Assembly: GCA_963696325.1 (NCBI GenBank)
Contig: CAVOJV010000028.1
Coordinates: 1-64,000 of the forward strand
Length of the DNA stretch: 64,000 nt
Origin: CAVOJV01 sp963696325
GTDB lineage: Bacteria; Pseudomonadota; Gammaproteobacteria; Competibacterales; Competibacteraceae
Direction: 5' to 3'
The position numbers were made by a program, and so were the translations under genes. The notes under the pieces are model-generated. The model had not been told where the DNA came from and did not search any database. It was given only the letters and a program-made list of their open reading frames with translations. Of this stretch, positions 1 through 10,349 are shown one piece after another. Each line of letters starts with the position of its first letter. Within the stretch, counting starts at the first letter, position 1.

Positions 1-1180
1 GTACCTGACGATGACAGGCGTTCCGAAGGTGGACCAGTTGAAAGCCCATTGAGCCTCCGCGGTGGGCATGTTGACACAGCCATGGCTCATCGGATGACCG
101 AAGTTGCTATGCCAATAGGTGCCATGCAGGCCGTAAGCTCTGTAGAAGTACATGACGTAGGGCACATTGGGCAGATCGTAGCCGGGGCCAATCATCCGGG
201 CAGAGGTATAGCGCATATAAAGAGATGTAGAAGGTGCCGGTGACGGTCGGGTATTGCGGCAGCCCGGAAGAGATCAGCGTCGTCCGCACCATTGTGTCAT
301 CCTCATAGGCGTACAGGCGCTGCTGAGACAGCACAACCAAGAAGCGCCGGCCAGTGCCAGGCGGCGGGGGAGGTGCTACCACGGCCGGAGGCACGATAGG
401 CCGTGCTGTTGGCTGGAATGAATAGCTGCTGGCCCGGGTAGATGGTAGCGCCGGGGAGGCCGTTGGCCTGTTGGATGGTGGTCCAGAGCATCCCGTATTT
501 CAGCCCAATGGAAAACAGCGATTCGCCAGGTTGCACGGTATGGTGTTGCCGGTGGGCGCGAATTCGGGGCCGCTTCGGTGGGGGCCGGCGTGGCAGTTGG
601 CCGGAGCTCCGTTGGAGCCGGCGTGTCCGTCTGGCGGGGCGGCTCAAGGGTGGCCGTGTCTGTCGGTTCGGGGGTGGCCGCGCCTTCCGTGGGCGGCTCA
701 GGGGTAGGCCGTGGCGGTCGGTTCGGGGTACGGAGGTCTCGGTGTGGCCGGCGCATTGGCCAAAGGAATGATGAGCCGACTGCCCGGCGTAAACGGTCTC
801 GCCCGGCAGTCCATTCGCAGGTTTGAATACGGGTCCAGGGCAGGCCATATCTGAGCCCGATCAGGAAGAAGGGTCTCGCCGCGCTGCACAACGTGCGTGA
901 TATTGGTCGCTGCGCCGGAGGGCCGGCGGCACCGCAGGTGCGCGGGCGGCGGTGCCAGGGATAACCAGCGCTTGCCCCACGTAGATGATGTAGTTGTTCG
1001 GCCGTTGGCAGACTGGAGGGCTTGAACCGTCACCCCATATCTTAGCGCGATACGGAAAAGGTTTTCGCCTGGCTGAACAATGTGTATCTGTGCTTCGGCG
1101 GAACTAGGCGGGACCAGGACAAGCAAAACCGCCAGGGCCAGGCCGGCGGCAAGCGCAAGTTGAAGAAGGAAACGGCGCAT
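1..1180 (-). pseudogene. LysM / L,D-transpeptidase (YkuD) cell-wall protein, frameshifted and cut by the window edge
   Basis: Reading leftward from ATG 1180, preceded by a clear GAGGAGGT Shine-Dalgarno, there is a signal peptide (hydrophobic LALAAGLALAVLLVLV) and then LysM repeats (HIVQPGENLFRIALRYGV, then HVVQRGETL, then HTVQPGESLFSIGLKYGM) spread over three frames. A linker rich in PTE/PAPT repeats follows, then the start of a YkuD domain (RRFLVVLSQQRLYAYED). The catalytic end is readable only in yet another frame at about 1-210: HGTYWHSNFG followed by SHGCVN, with the nucleophile Cys codon at 76-78. At least three frame changes are needed to read it through. An intact protein would be secreted, bind peptidoglycan and make L,D cross-links. 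The linker style is typical of Chloroflexota secreted proteins, unlike the rest of the window. Confidence 0.72.
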
Positions 1181-1335
1181 AGACCTCCTCGGGTGAAAAC
1201 AGATTGTCTTGGGAACTCCTACTAATCATACTATAATACGGCCCAATGGAATAATTCGCGAAAATTGGACAAAATTGTCCTCGCGGGGATGTTGGTGGCC
1301 CCATGGATCAGGAGGCTTGTTATGGCGACGAAAAC

Positions 1336-2865
<1,530 letters not shown>

Positions 2866-2896
2866 GGGGGCGCCTCGTTAGACTACGTATTGCTAG

Positions 2897-3091
2897 GCGG
2901 TCGTGGCCGTGATTGAGGGGCGGCCCGTCTCTCAGGAAGTGCAGGCTGACATCCAGGCACAATTGCTGCGCATCGGGTTGCTCACAAAGTACGAGATTCC
3001 CCGCTATTTTTACTTCCTTCCCAAGTTCCTGGAGACGCCCACCGGCAAGGTAGACCGGCAGGCATGCCTGACAGGATTACCGTTGCAGTGA
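2897..3091 (+). pseudogene. C-terminal tail of an AMP-forming acyl-CoA synthetase/ligase
   Basis: A stop at 2894-2896 precedes this frame; the only possible initiator is GTG at 2903, without a convincing ribosome site. The translated end, YEIPRYFYFLPKFLETPTG followed by KVDR, is the characteristic close of the ANL (acyl/aryl-CoA synthetase, AMP-binding) superfamily. In that family the Lys of the PTGK motif contacts the adenylate. The whole N-terminal adenylation domain (normally about 400 residues) is absent, and the sequence directly to the left is phosphofructokinase-like, so this is a remnant or the product of a chimeric join near 2865-2895. Confidence 0.6.
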
Positions 3092-3138
3092 GCCGCCTAT
3101 TTCAGGTGGTCAGCGTGCTATGGACTCAGGTAAACACG

Positions 3139-3483
3139 TTATTCCTTACGGCCGCTGGGTGGGAGAGTGGGGCCGGGAAACGTGGCGATATTGTCGGCAG
3201 GGCTGCCGGTAGCGCGGATCTTACTCACGCCTTCTTTTTCCACCTCGTCGATACGGATGATGGAATGAATGGGGATGAAAGTACGGCGAACCCCAGCGAA
3301 TTCTCCTTGCAGGCGCTCTTCCGCGGGATTGACCAGCAGCGAAGACTGTTCCCCAAAAATCAGTTCCTCCACCTCGATAAAGCCATACAGATCGCTCTGG
3401 TGAGCGCTGCGGGCATAGAGTTCATAGACCTTGCCTTGGTTAAGAAAGATCACCTTGTAGATACTTTGGGTAATTTTTGGCAT
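3139..3483 (-). CDS. DUF1820 family protein
   Basis: Small soluble protein of 114 aa, counted from the ATG giving MPKITQSIYKV; an upstream GTG at 3498 would add five residues. The core pattern (IYKVIFLNQGKVYELYAR, then LYGFIEVEELIFGE, a PAEERLQGEF segment and IRIDEVEKEG) matches the DUF1820 family, which is widespread in Gammaproteobacteria and has no assigned biochemical role. No signal peptide or membrane segment is visible. It is convergent with the ligase remnant on its left and divergent from the unrecognised gene on its right. It marks where the intact gammaproteobacterial part of the window begins. Confidence 0.78.
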   Translation of the reverse strand: MPKITQSIYKVIFLNQGKVYELYARSAHQSDLYGFIEVEELIFGEQSSLLVNPAEERLQGEFAGVRRTFIPIHSIIRIDEVEKEGVSKIRATGSPADNIATFPGPTLPPSGRKE

Positions 3484-3665
3484 CGCTCGCTCGGTCACAG
3501 CAGCAGTAGTACCTGGGCAATGCGGCGTCCTTCGACCCGGCGGGCAAAATGCGTTTTACGCCGCTTCCCATAACCATATGTCAACCGCTTATGGGGGTCC
3601 GCTTACGCCGGGCCTGAACAGCGATATTATGATACGGCACTTTATCAGACTTCGCAGGTGTACCG

Positions 3666-4367
3666 ATGAGCGCATCAGTAGATAGCGAGAGCAGAGTCCG
3701 GCTGTTCAAAGTATCCACCGTCATGGCCCGTTACCAGGGACACAAGGATGTCGAATTTCATTGGTTCATGTTGAACCGGGCACAGCCGGTGGCTTCCTAC
3801 CAGATACTCATCGCTGGCTATGAGTATCTGGACAGGCTGGAGCAGTTGCACCTGGAAAACCTGATCGATGAGGCCTTCACGGCGCAGGAAATTCAGGCAC
3901 TCGGCGCTTATCTCAAGGAAGCCCATAAATCCGCTCTTGTGGTGGAGGAGTTAACCCTGCCCATCCAGGATACCAGCCTTATTAACATCAATGCTTTACC
4001 CGCCCTTGGCCGTCAGGATATCTACATCCTCAGCGAGGATACGTACTATGGCTTGCCCTTTAAAGTCTATGGACGCTTTGACCTGAGCCAGCATGAAGCC
4101 ATTGACGAGGACCAGGACGAAGTATCTCAGCAGCAACTGGGTGTGCTGTACTTGCAGGCAGCGCTGAAGGCTTTGGGCGTCGCTGAGGAAATGGATTTGG
4201 CCGCGGCCGAAGGCGAATTTTCCGAAGCCCGGCTTAGCGAGGTGGCCAGCAAGCTAAGAAAGGAACAGGGTTTCCATCTCAGCGGCCTGTCTGAACAGAA
4301 AAATCCAACACAACCGGAGATCGATGATGTTTATCTGCTAAAAGCCTATTTGTCTGACGGGCCCTGA
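3666..4367 (+). CDS. Hypothetical protein of unrecognised family
   Basis: I do not recognise this 233 aa protein. It is soluble, with no signal peptide or membrane helix, and acidic in its C-terminal half. Residues 1-140 look like a mixed alpha/beta domain (a LFKVSTVMARYQGHKDVEFHW start, aromatic-rich YGLPFKVYGRFDL near 120). The remainder is helical and charged. An AGGTG ribosome site precedes the ATG. The gene stands alone between the DUF1820 gene and the aldehyde dehydrogenase, with over 150 bp on each side, so context gives no functional clue. Coding appears real: the frame is open over 700 bp with normal codon use. Confidence 0.7.
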   Translation: MSASVDSESRVRLFKVSTVMARYQGHKDVEFHWFMLNRAQPVASYQILIAGYEYLDRLEQLHLENLIDEAFTAQEIQALGAYLKEAHKSALVVEELTLPIQDTSLININALPALGRQDIYILSEDTYYGLPFKVYGRFDLSQHEAIDEDQDEVSQQQLGVLYLQAALKALGVAEEMDLAAAEGEFSEARLSEVASKLRKEQGFHLSGLSEQKNPTQPEIDDVYLLKAYLSDGP

Positions 4368-4552
4368 GTTGGGCCGCTGACGCCGGGAATAGCATTCAAA
4401 AAACCATCTATTACAAGAAAAATCATTCAATAAGCGTAGAATGGCTAGCATGGCAAGCCCATGCCAAGGCCATGGTGCAGCGATAAACATACCCGGCTCA
4501 GTGGTTCGCAACGCACTTGAGATCCCGTTAAAGATTTTGCAGGAAGGTGTTC

Positions 4553-6145
4553 ATGAGCACTCCACAGCCCGTTGTCGATATTTCCAAGACAACCTCAATC
4601 AACCCGGCCACTGGTGAAATCATCGGTTTTTCGCCGATAAATACCCCGGAAGAGGGCCGGCAGGCAATTATCCGCGCCCGGCAAGCCCAGAAAGGCTGGG
4701 CGGCCCTGCCTTTGGAAGAGCGGGTGAAATATGTCCGGCGCATGCGCGATTACCTGATCGAGCATGCCGACGAAGTCAGTGAAGTCATCTGCAAGGATGT
4801 GGGTAAAGCCCGTGTCGAGGGGTTTGCCACCGAGGTCCTGCCCAGCGTCATCGCTATCACCTATTACACCAAGAATGCCAAACGCTTTCTCAAGCCCAGG
4901 CGTATCGGCGGTGGCGCCCTGTTGTTCTTCAACAAGAGTAGCACGCTGTACCGGGTACCGTTCGGCGTCGTCGGCATCATTGCTCCCTGGAATTATCCGC
5001 TGGGCATTCCCATGCATGAGATTGTGCCGGCCCTGCTGGCCGGCAACACGGTGGTGTTCAAGACGGCCGTGGAAACCCAGATGGTGGGCCGCAAGATCGA
5101 GGAAATGGCCAAGGCGGCCGGTTTCCCCGAAGGCGTGTTCACCCATGTGAATATTTCCGGTGGCATGATCAGCCAACTCATGCTGGAACCTGGCAATCAC
5201 GTGGACAAACTGTTCTTCACAGGTTCGGTGCCGGTTGGCAAGACCCTTATGACTAAGGCGGCCGAAACCCTCACGCCCGTATCGCTGGAACTGGGCGGCA
5301 ACGACCCCATGCTGGTGTGCGCGGATGCCAACCTGGAGCGGGCCGTGAACGGCGCCATCTGGGCGGGCCTGCAAAACAGCGGCCAGTCCTGCGGCGGCGT
5401 CGAGCGCGTTTATGTTCACAAGGATCTGTATGACCCGTTTCTCGCGCTGCTCAAGGCGCGCGTCGAAGCCCTGCGCCAGGGTCCCGACACCGACTATAAC
5501 GTGGACGTCGGCGCCATCTGCACCGAAAAGCAGGTCAGAACCATCAAACAGCAGGTGGAAGACGCTCTGGCCAAGGGAGCTACGGTTTATGCACAGGCCA
5601 AAATTGACCCAGCCCATGCCCGTGCCAATTTTTTTCCAGCCACGGTGCTGACCGACGTGAATCACGACATGGAGGTCATGCGAGAGGAAACCTTCGGCCC
5701 CGTGCTGGGTGTGATGAAGGTGAACGACATGGAAGAGGCCATCGCGCTGGCTAATGATTCCCATTTGGGCCTGACTGGCTCGGTTTGGTCCAACAATACC
5801 CGCAAGGCGGTGGAAATCGGGCGGCGCATCCAGGCTGGCGCGATCACTATCAACGATCACCTGCTCAGCCATGGCCTCGCGGAAACGCCCTGGGGGGGCT
5901 TCAAGGAATCGGGCATCGGTCGCAGCCATGGGCATCTGGGCTTCGACGAGATGACGGAACCTCAGGTAGTGATCAAGGAAATGCTGTACTTCTCTAAACG
6001 CAATGTATTCTGGCAGCCCTACAGCGAAGGGGTTTACAAAGGCCTCAAAGGCACCCTGAATCTATTCTACGGGCGCGGCCTGATGAATCGCCTGCGCGGT
6101 TTCATCCAGTTTACGGTGTTGTCGCTGAGGATGTTTTTCAAATGA
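4553..6145 (+). CDS. NAD(P)-dependent aldehyde dehydrogenase with C-terminal extension
   Basis: Oxidises an aldehyde to its carboxylate with NAD(P). The start at ATG 4553 is set by AGGAAGG six bases upstream. The protein is 530 aa. The general-base Glu246 lies in the SLELGGNDP motif and the nucleophile Cys280 in SGQSCGGVERV; the 34-residue spacing is that of classical ALDHs. The cofactor-loop motif APWNYPLGIP and the FTGSVPVGK turn are present. The last ~45 residues (after about 485) are an extra basic and hydrophobic tail ending in FTVLSLRMFFK, which could bind membrane as in fatty-aldehyde dehydrogenases; that is inference. It is monocistronic, with a terminator-like hairpin just downstream. 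The substrate cannot be told from sequence. Confidence 0.88.
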   Translation: MSTPQPVVDISKTTSINPATGEIIGFSPINTPEEGRQAIIRARQAQKGWAALPLEERVKYVRRMRDYLIEHADEVSEVICKDVGKARVEGFATEVLPSVIAITYYTKNAKRFLKPRRIGGGALLFFNKSSTLYRVPFGVVGIIAPWNYPLGIPMHEIVPALLAGNTVVFKTAVETQMVGRKIEEMAKAAGFPEGVFTHVNISGGMISQLMLEPGNHVDKLFFTGSVPVGKTLMTKAAETLTPVSLELGGNDPMLVCADANLERAVNGAIWAGLQNSGQSCGGVERVYVHKDLYDPFLALLKARVEALRQGPDTDYNVDVGAICTEKQVRTIKQQVEDALAKGATVYAQAKIDPAHARANFFPATVLTDVNHDMEVMREETFGPVLGVMKVNDMEEAIALANDSHLGLTGSVWSNNTRKAVEIGRRIQAGAITINDHLLSHGLAETPWGGFKESGIGRSHGHLGFDEMTEPQVVIKEMLYFSKRNVFWQPYSEGVYKGLKGTLNLFYGRGLMNRLRGFIQFTVLSLRMFFK

Positions 6146-6152
6146 GGTTGTG

Positions 6153-6179
6153 GGGGTGCGCCGACTGGCGTACCCCTTT
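6153..6179 (+). terminator. Probable intrinsic terminator after the aldehyde dehydrogenase
   Basis: A 10-bp stem, GGGGTGCGCC against GGCGTACCCC with one G-T pair and a GACT loop, sits 8 bp past the aldehyde dehydrogenase stop and is followed by a short TTTC tract. The weak T-run lowers confidence. The rest of the 6180-6392 gap shows no gene. Confidence 0.5.
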
Positions 6180-6392
6180 CATTCGCTGGCCGCGGCAATA
6201 ATGACTTTGTATTGTTCCAGCTCGCCCTCGCCGTCAAAAGCCCCCTTGCGGTTTTCCTGCAACACTGCGCCTTAGCGATCCTGCATGATCAGCCTGCTGG
6301 CAAGGCCACGCCGGGTGCCAGCCTGAACGCTGCATGCAACAGGGGATCTACCGGCTAGCCTCAGCTGTAAAGCCACCTTCTGAAGAAAACTC

Positions 6393-8219
6393 ATGACAGC
6401 GCAATTTTCTCGTACCGAAACCCCCCATTCCGATCGCCATGATTGGGCCAATATCCGCGCCCTGCTGCCTTATCTATGGGAATTCCGGGGGCGCGTGCTG
6501 CTGGCTGTGGGTTGCCTGATCCTGGCCAAGGTGGCCAATATCGGTATTCCGCTGGCTTTTAAAGGGATAGTGGACAGCCTTGACGTCGGCAAACACGCGG
6601 TCTTTTTGCCCGTCACCCTGCTGCTGGCTTATGGCATCCTCAAGATGGCCAGTGCGTTGTTCAACGAGCTGCGCGATGCTCTGTTTGCCCGGGTGCGCTA
6701 CCGGGCGATGCGGCGCTTGACCACTCGCACCCTGGCCCATCTCCACAACCTGTCGTTGCGCTTTCATCTGGAGCGCAAGACCGGCGCCATCAGCCGGGAC
6801 CTGGATCGAGGCGCCCGCAGCCTCAGTACCCTGCTCAATTACCTGACGTTCAGTATCCTGCCGGTGGTAGTGGAATTTACCTTGGTGGCTGTGTTGCTGA
6901 TCAGCCAATATGATCTGGTCTTTACCCTGATTATTTTCTTAAGCGTCGCGACGTATGTGACCTTTACCCTGGCGATCACCAACTGGCGCATGGAATACCG
7001 CCACAGCATGAATCGTCTGGAATCCAAGGCTAATAACGAGGCCATCGACAGCCTGATCAATTACGAGACGGTCAAGTACTTCGGGAGTGAGAAACTGGAG
7101 ATACGCCGCTGCGATACCACCTTGCAGGACTGGGAGGATAGCGCCGTGCTCAGCCAAACCTCGATGTCCGCCCTGAACTTCGGGCAGAACGCCATCATCG
7201 CCGTGGGCGTGACCCTGATCATGTTCTTCGCGGCCAGGGAAGTCCTGGCCGGTACCATGAGCCTCGGCGATCTGGTGCTCGTCAACACCGTGCTCCTGCA
7301 AGTATTCATACCTCTGGGCTTTCTTGGCATCGTGTACCGGCAGATCAAGTATTCCCTGGCTGATATGGACATGTTGGTCAAACTGTTGGATCAACAGCCC
7401 GAAATTCAAGACCGTCCCGAAGCCGTGGAACTGGCGGTGGAGCGGGGCGAGTTGCGCTTTGAACACGTAGACTTCGGCTATCAACCGGACCGGCAGATCC
7501 TGTTCGACGTCAGCTTCACTATTCCGCCGGGCCGCAAGTTGGCGGTAGTGGGTGCCAGCGGGGCCGGTAAGTCCACACTGGCGCGCTTGCTGTTTCGTTT
7601 CTACGAGATAGACCGCGGCCGCATCCTGATTGATGGTCAGGATATCGGCCAGGTCACTCAGGCCAGTTTGCGCGCGGCTATCGGCATCGTTCCCCAGGAT
7701 ACGGTGCTGTTCAACGACACTCTTTACTACAATCTGGCCTATGCCCGTCCCGAGGCCGCTCGCAGTGAAGTGATGGCTGCTGCCCGGCTCGCCCAACTGC
7801 ATGAGTTCATCGAGTCGCTGCCCGGCGGCTATGATACTCTGGTGGGGGAACGGGGACTTAAACTTTCAGGGGGTGAGAAGCAGCGGGTCGCCATCGCGCG
7901 CACCATCCTGAAGCGGCCCAAGATCCTCCTCTTCGATGAGGCTACTTCCGCCCTGGACAGCAAGGCCGAGCAGGCCATCTTGCAGGCCTTGCGGGAAGCC
8001 GCCAGTGACCACACCACCCTGGTCATCGCCCATCGCCTGTCGACTATCGTCGATGCCGACCAGATCCTGGTCATCGACCACGGGCGCATCATCGAGCGCG
8101 GCAATCATGAGCAATTGCTCGCGCGGCAAGGGGCCTATGCCCAACTGTGGGCCTTGCAGCAAAAAGAACGGGAGGGCGAATTGGTGGGAGTGACCGCCGC
8201 CCTGGCCGCCGGCGGCTAG
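6393..8219 (+). CDS. ATM1-type ABC transporter, fused permease and ATPase
   Basis: Half-transporter of 608 aa in the inner membrane. Residues ~25-330 form a six-helix exporter domain; the ATPase carries Walker A GASGAGKS (~386), signature LSGGEKQR, Walker B ILLFDEATSALD and the switch His in VIAHRLST. The N-terminal part (ALLPYLWEFRGRVLLAVGCL followed by KVANIGIPLAFKGIVDSLD) resembles the ATM1/HMT1 group, which exports glutathione-linked sulfur or metal compounds. The substrate is inferred from family only. It is convergent with msbA, which lies 146 bp downstream on the other strand, so the two ABC exporters are neighbours but not an operon. Confidence 0.85.
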   Translation: MTAQFSRTETPHSDRHDWANIRALLPYLWEFRGRVLLAVGCLILAKVANIGIPLAFKGIVDSLDVGKHAVFLPVTLLLAYGILKMASALFNELRDALFARVRYRAMRRLTTRTLAHLHNLSLRFHLERKTGAISRDLDRGARSLSTLLNYLTFSILPVVVEFTLVAVLLISQYDLVFTLIIFLSVATYVTFTLAITNWRMEYRHSMNRLESKANNEAIDSLINYETVKYFGSEKLEIRRCDTTLQDWEDSAVLSQTSMSALNFGQNAIIAVGVTLIMFFAAREVLAGTMSLGDLVLVNTVLLQVFIPLGFLGIVYRQIKYSLADMDMLVKLLDQQPEIQDRPEAVELAVERGELRFEHVDFGYQPDRQILFDVSFTIPPGRKLAVVGASGAGKSTLARLLFRFYEIDRGRILIDGQDIGQVTQASLRAAIGIVPQDTVLFNDTLYYNLAYARPEAARSEVMAAARLAQLHEFIESLPGGYDTLVGERGLKLSGGEKQRVAIARTILKRPKILLFDEATSALDSKAEQAILQALREAASDHTTLVIAHRLSTIVDADQILVIDHGRIIERGNHEQLLARQGAYAQLWALQQKEREGELVGVTAALAAGG

Positions 8220-8365
8220 GCGGCTCCATGCCGCTAATGGCGCCGAGCGGATTTTTCAAGACACTCGCGTCATATTGTGTTCAATCTAAGGTATTGCGTA
8301 AGCCCTGCTTATCTTGCTTGCCTGGTTTTTTGCTATTAGGCCGTAGTCAGGTGAGCGGTGAAGCA

Positions 8366-10093
8366 TTATTCCCCCTGCATCCGGTATAAGCTCGCGTACA
8401 GCCCATTGCGCGCCAACAGTTCCGTATGAGCGCCTGTCTCCAGGATCCGTCCCTTTTGCAGGACCACGATGCGATCGGCGTTTTCGATGGTGGACAGGCG
8501 GTGGGCGATGATAAAGGCTGTGCGGCCCCGGCGCAGGCTCTCCAGGGCCTGCTGAACCTGTCGTTCGGACTGGGTGTCCAGGCTCGACGTGGCCTCGTCC
8601 AGGATCAGGATCGGCGCATCCTTGAGCAGAGCGCGGGCAATGGCGACCCGCTGGCGTTGTCCACCGGACAGACGGGTGCCGTTCTCGCCGATCAGGGTGT
8701 GCAAGCCATCTGGCAGATCGCGGATGAATTCCATGGCGTAGGCGCCCTCGGCGGCTTTGATTATCGCCGCCTCGCTCACTACGTGGCGGGCTCCGTAGCC
8801 GATGTTGGCCGCTACAGTGTCGTTGAACAGCACGATGTCCTGCCCGACATAGGCGATGTTAGCGCGCAGATCGGCCAGGCGCAGGGCGGTGATATCCACC
8901 CCATCCAGCAGAATGCGGCCCTTCGTCGCGTCATAGAAACGCGGTAGCAAGTTCATAAGGCTGGTCTTGCCGCTGCCGGATGGTCCCACCAGGGCAATGG
9001 TCTCGCCGGGCTCCACCTCCAGGCTGAGATCCCGCAGCACCTCGCCATTGGCCTCCCGATAGCGCAGCCCCACCCCTTGGAAACTGACCCGCCCGCAGGC
9101 ACGGCCAATTTGTTGAATGCCCTGGTCCGGTTCGGGGGGTTCATCGATGAGGGCGAAGACGCTTTCCGCCGCCGCCAGGCCCCGCTGTAATTGTTCATTA
9201 AGCTTGGTGAGTCGCTTGATAGGGGTCAGCAATAAGGCCATGGCTCCAAACAGGGAGACGAAGCCGCCCACCGTGATCTCGTTGGCCGCTGCTTGCAGGG
9301 AAGCGATATAGATCACCGTCGCCAGCGCGATGATCGCCAGCAACTGCACGATAGGCACGCTGGCTTCGGAAGCGGTGGTCAATTTCATATTATAGCGCCG
9401 CACCCAGTTATTGACTTGCCGGAAGCGCTCCGCTTCATAGGCTTCGCCACCAAAGATCTTGATCACCTTGTGGCCCTGGATCGTCTCATCGATGATATGG
9501 TTAAGTTCCCCCATCGACCCTTGTAATTCCCGGCTCAGTTGGCGCAGGCGGCGGCTGATGAGTTTAACCACGATGGCGATGCTGGGGGCGATCAGGAAGG
9601 CGATCAGGGACAGTTTCCAATTCAGGTAGAACATCCAGGCCAGCAGGCCGGCTACCGATACACTGTCGCGCACCAGGGTAACCAGCGCCTCGGTGGTCGC
9701 GGTCATCACCTGATTCACGTCATAGGTGAGCTTGGAGAGCAGAGCTCCGGCGGAGAAGTCATTGAAGCGCAGGGTAGGCAGGACCAAAAGTTTGCCAAAC
9801 ATCTCACCCCGCAGGTCCATCACCACCCGGTTGGCCACCCATTTCATGGCGACCGCGCTGATAAAGCCGGCGCCACCGCGAAGTAGAAACAACCCCGCCA
9901 TCAGGATAGGCATGAAGACCATAAACTGCGGGTCCTTGGCCACGAAGCTGCCATCCAGCAAGGGCTTGAGCAACGCGGCCATGGCCGGCTCCGTCATGGC
10001 CAACACCAGGGTGCTCAGGAGGGAGACGGAGAAGATACGGACATGGGGTTTCGCATAGCGCAGCAAACGCAGATAAAGGTCCTTGCTATTCAT
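8366..10093 (-). CDS. msbA: Lipid A export permease/ATP-binding protein MsbA
   Basis: Flips core-lipid A across the inner membrane using ATP. The protein is 575 aa from the ATG giving MNSKDLYLRLLRYAKP, the usual MsbA start; a longer open frame upstream (to 10351) has no family match. It has six transmembrane helices in residues ~20-310, Walker A GPSGSGKT (~370), signature LSGGQRQR and Walker B ILILDEATSSLD. It is divergent from hldE across 256 bp, so lipid A export sits back to back with heptose and Kdo genes. The ribosome site is weak, leaving some doubt on the exact start. Confidence 0.9.
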   Translation of the reverse strand: MNSKDLYLRLLRYAKPHVRIFSVSLLSTLVLAMTEPAMAALLKPLLDGSFVAKDPQFMVFMPILMAGLFLLRGGAGFISAVAMKWVANRVVMDLRGEMFGKLLVLPTLRFNDFSAGALLSKLTYDVNQVMTATTEALVTLVRDSVSVAGLLAWMFYLNWKLSLIAFLIAPSIAIVVKLISRRLRQLSRELQGSMGELNHIIDETIQGHKVIKIFGGEAYEAERFRQVNNWVRRYNMKLTTASEASVPIVQLLAIIALATVIYIASLQAAANEITVGGFVSLFGAMALLLTPIKRLTKLNEQLQRGLAAAESVFALIDEPPEPDQGIQQIGRACGRVSFQGVGLRYREANGEVLRDLSLEVEPGETIALVGPSGSGKTSLMNLLPRFYDATKGRILLDGVDITALRLADLRANIAYVGQDIVLFNDTVAANIGYGARHVVSEAAIIKAAEGAYAMEFIRDLPDGLHTLIGENGTRLSGGQRQRVAIARALLKDAPILILDEATSSLDTQSERQVQQALESLRRGRTAFIIAHRLSTIENADRIVVLQKGRILETGAHTELLARNGLYASLYRMQGE

Positions 10094-10349
10094 GAGTTTA
10101 GGAAATCCAGATTGAACCGTGCAGAGCTTCATGGTAGCGGGTTGAGCTGCGTATTGCGACTTGTTAATCCATTCTGAAGCCGTGTGGGTAGGCGCGCTTG
10201 CTTCGGCTGCGCTCAATCTCGTGGGCCATCCCCGGCCCACTCGAACAAATAAGCACGCACGCTCCTGGGGTATCCTTTTTGCACAACGGGAAAACCGGTG
10301 ATCCGGCTGTGATATGATTTTGTCTTGCCTTACTATTTCGCAGCCACCC

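Noticed and set aside
4595..5935. A 446-codon open frame on the minus strand
   Set aside because: It is the antisense of the aldehyde dehydrogenase; the translated sequence is low-complexity His/Gln/Gly-rich and matches nothing, while the sense strand has full catalytic motifs.
6939..7802. A 287-codon minus-strand frame
   Set aside because: Antisense shadow of the ATM1-type transporter, with no ribosome site or motif.
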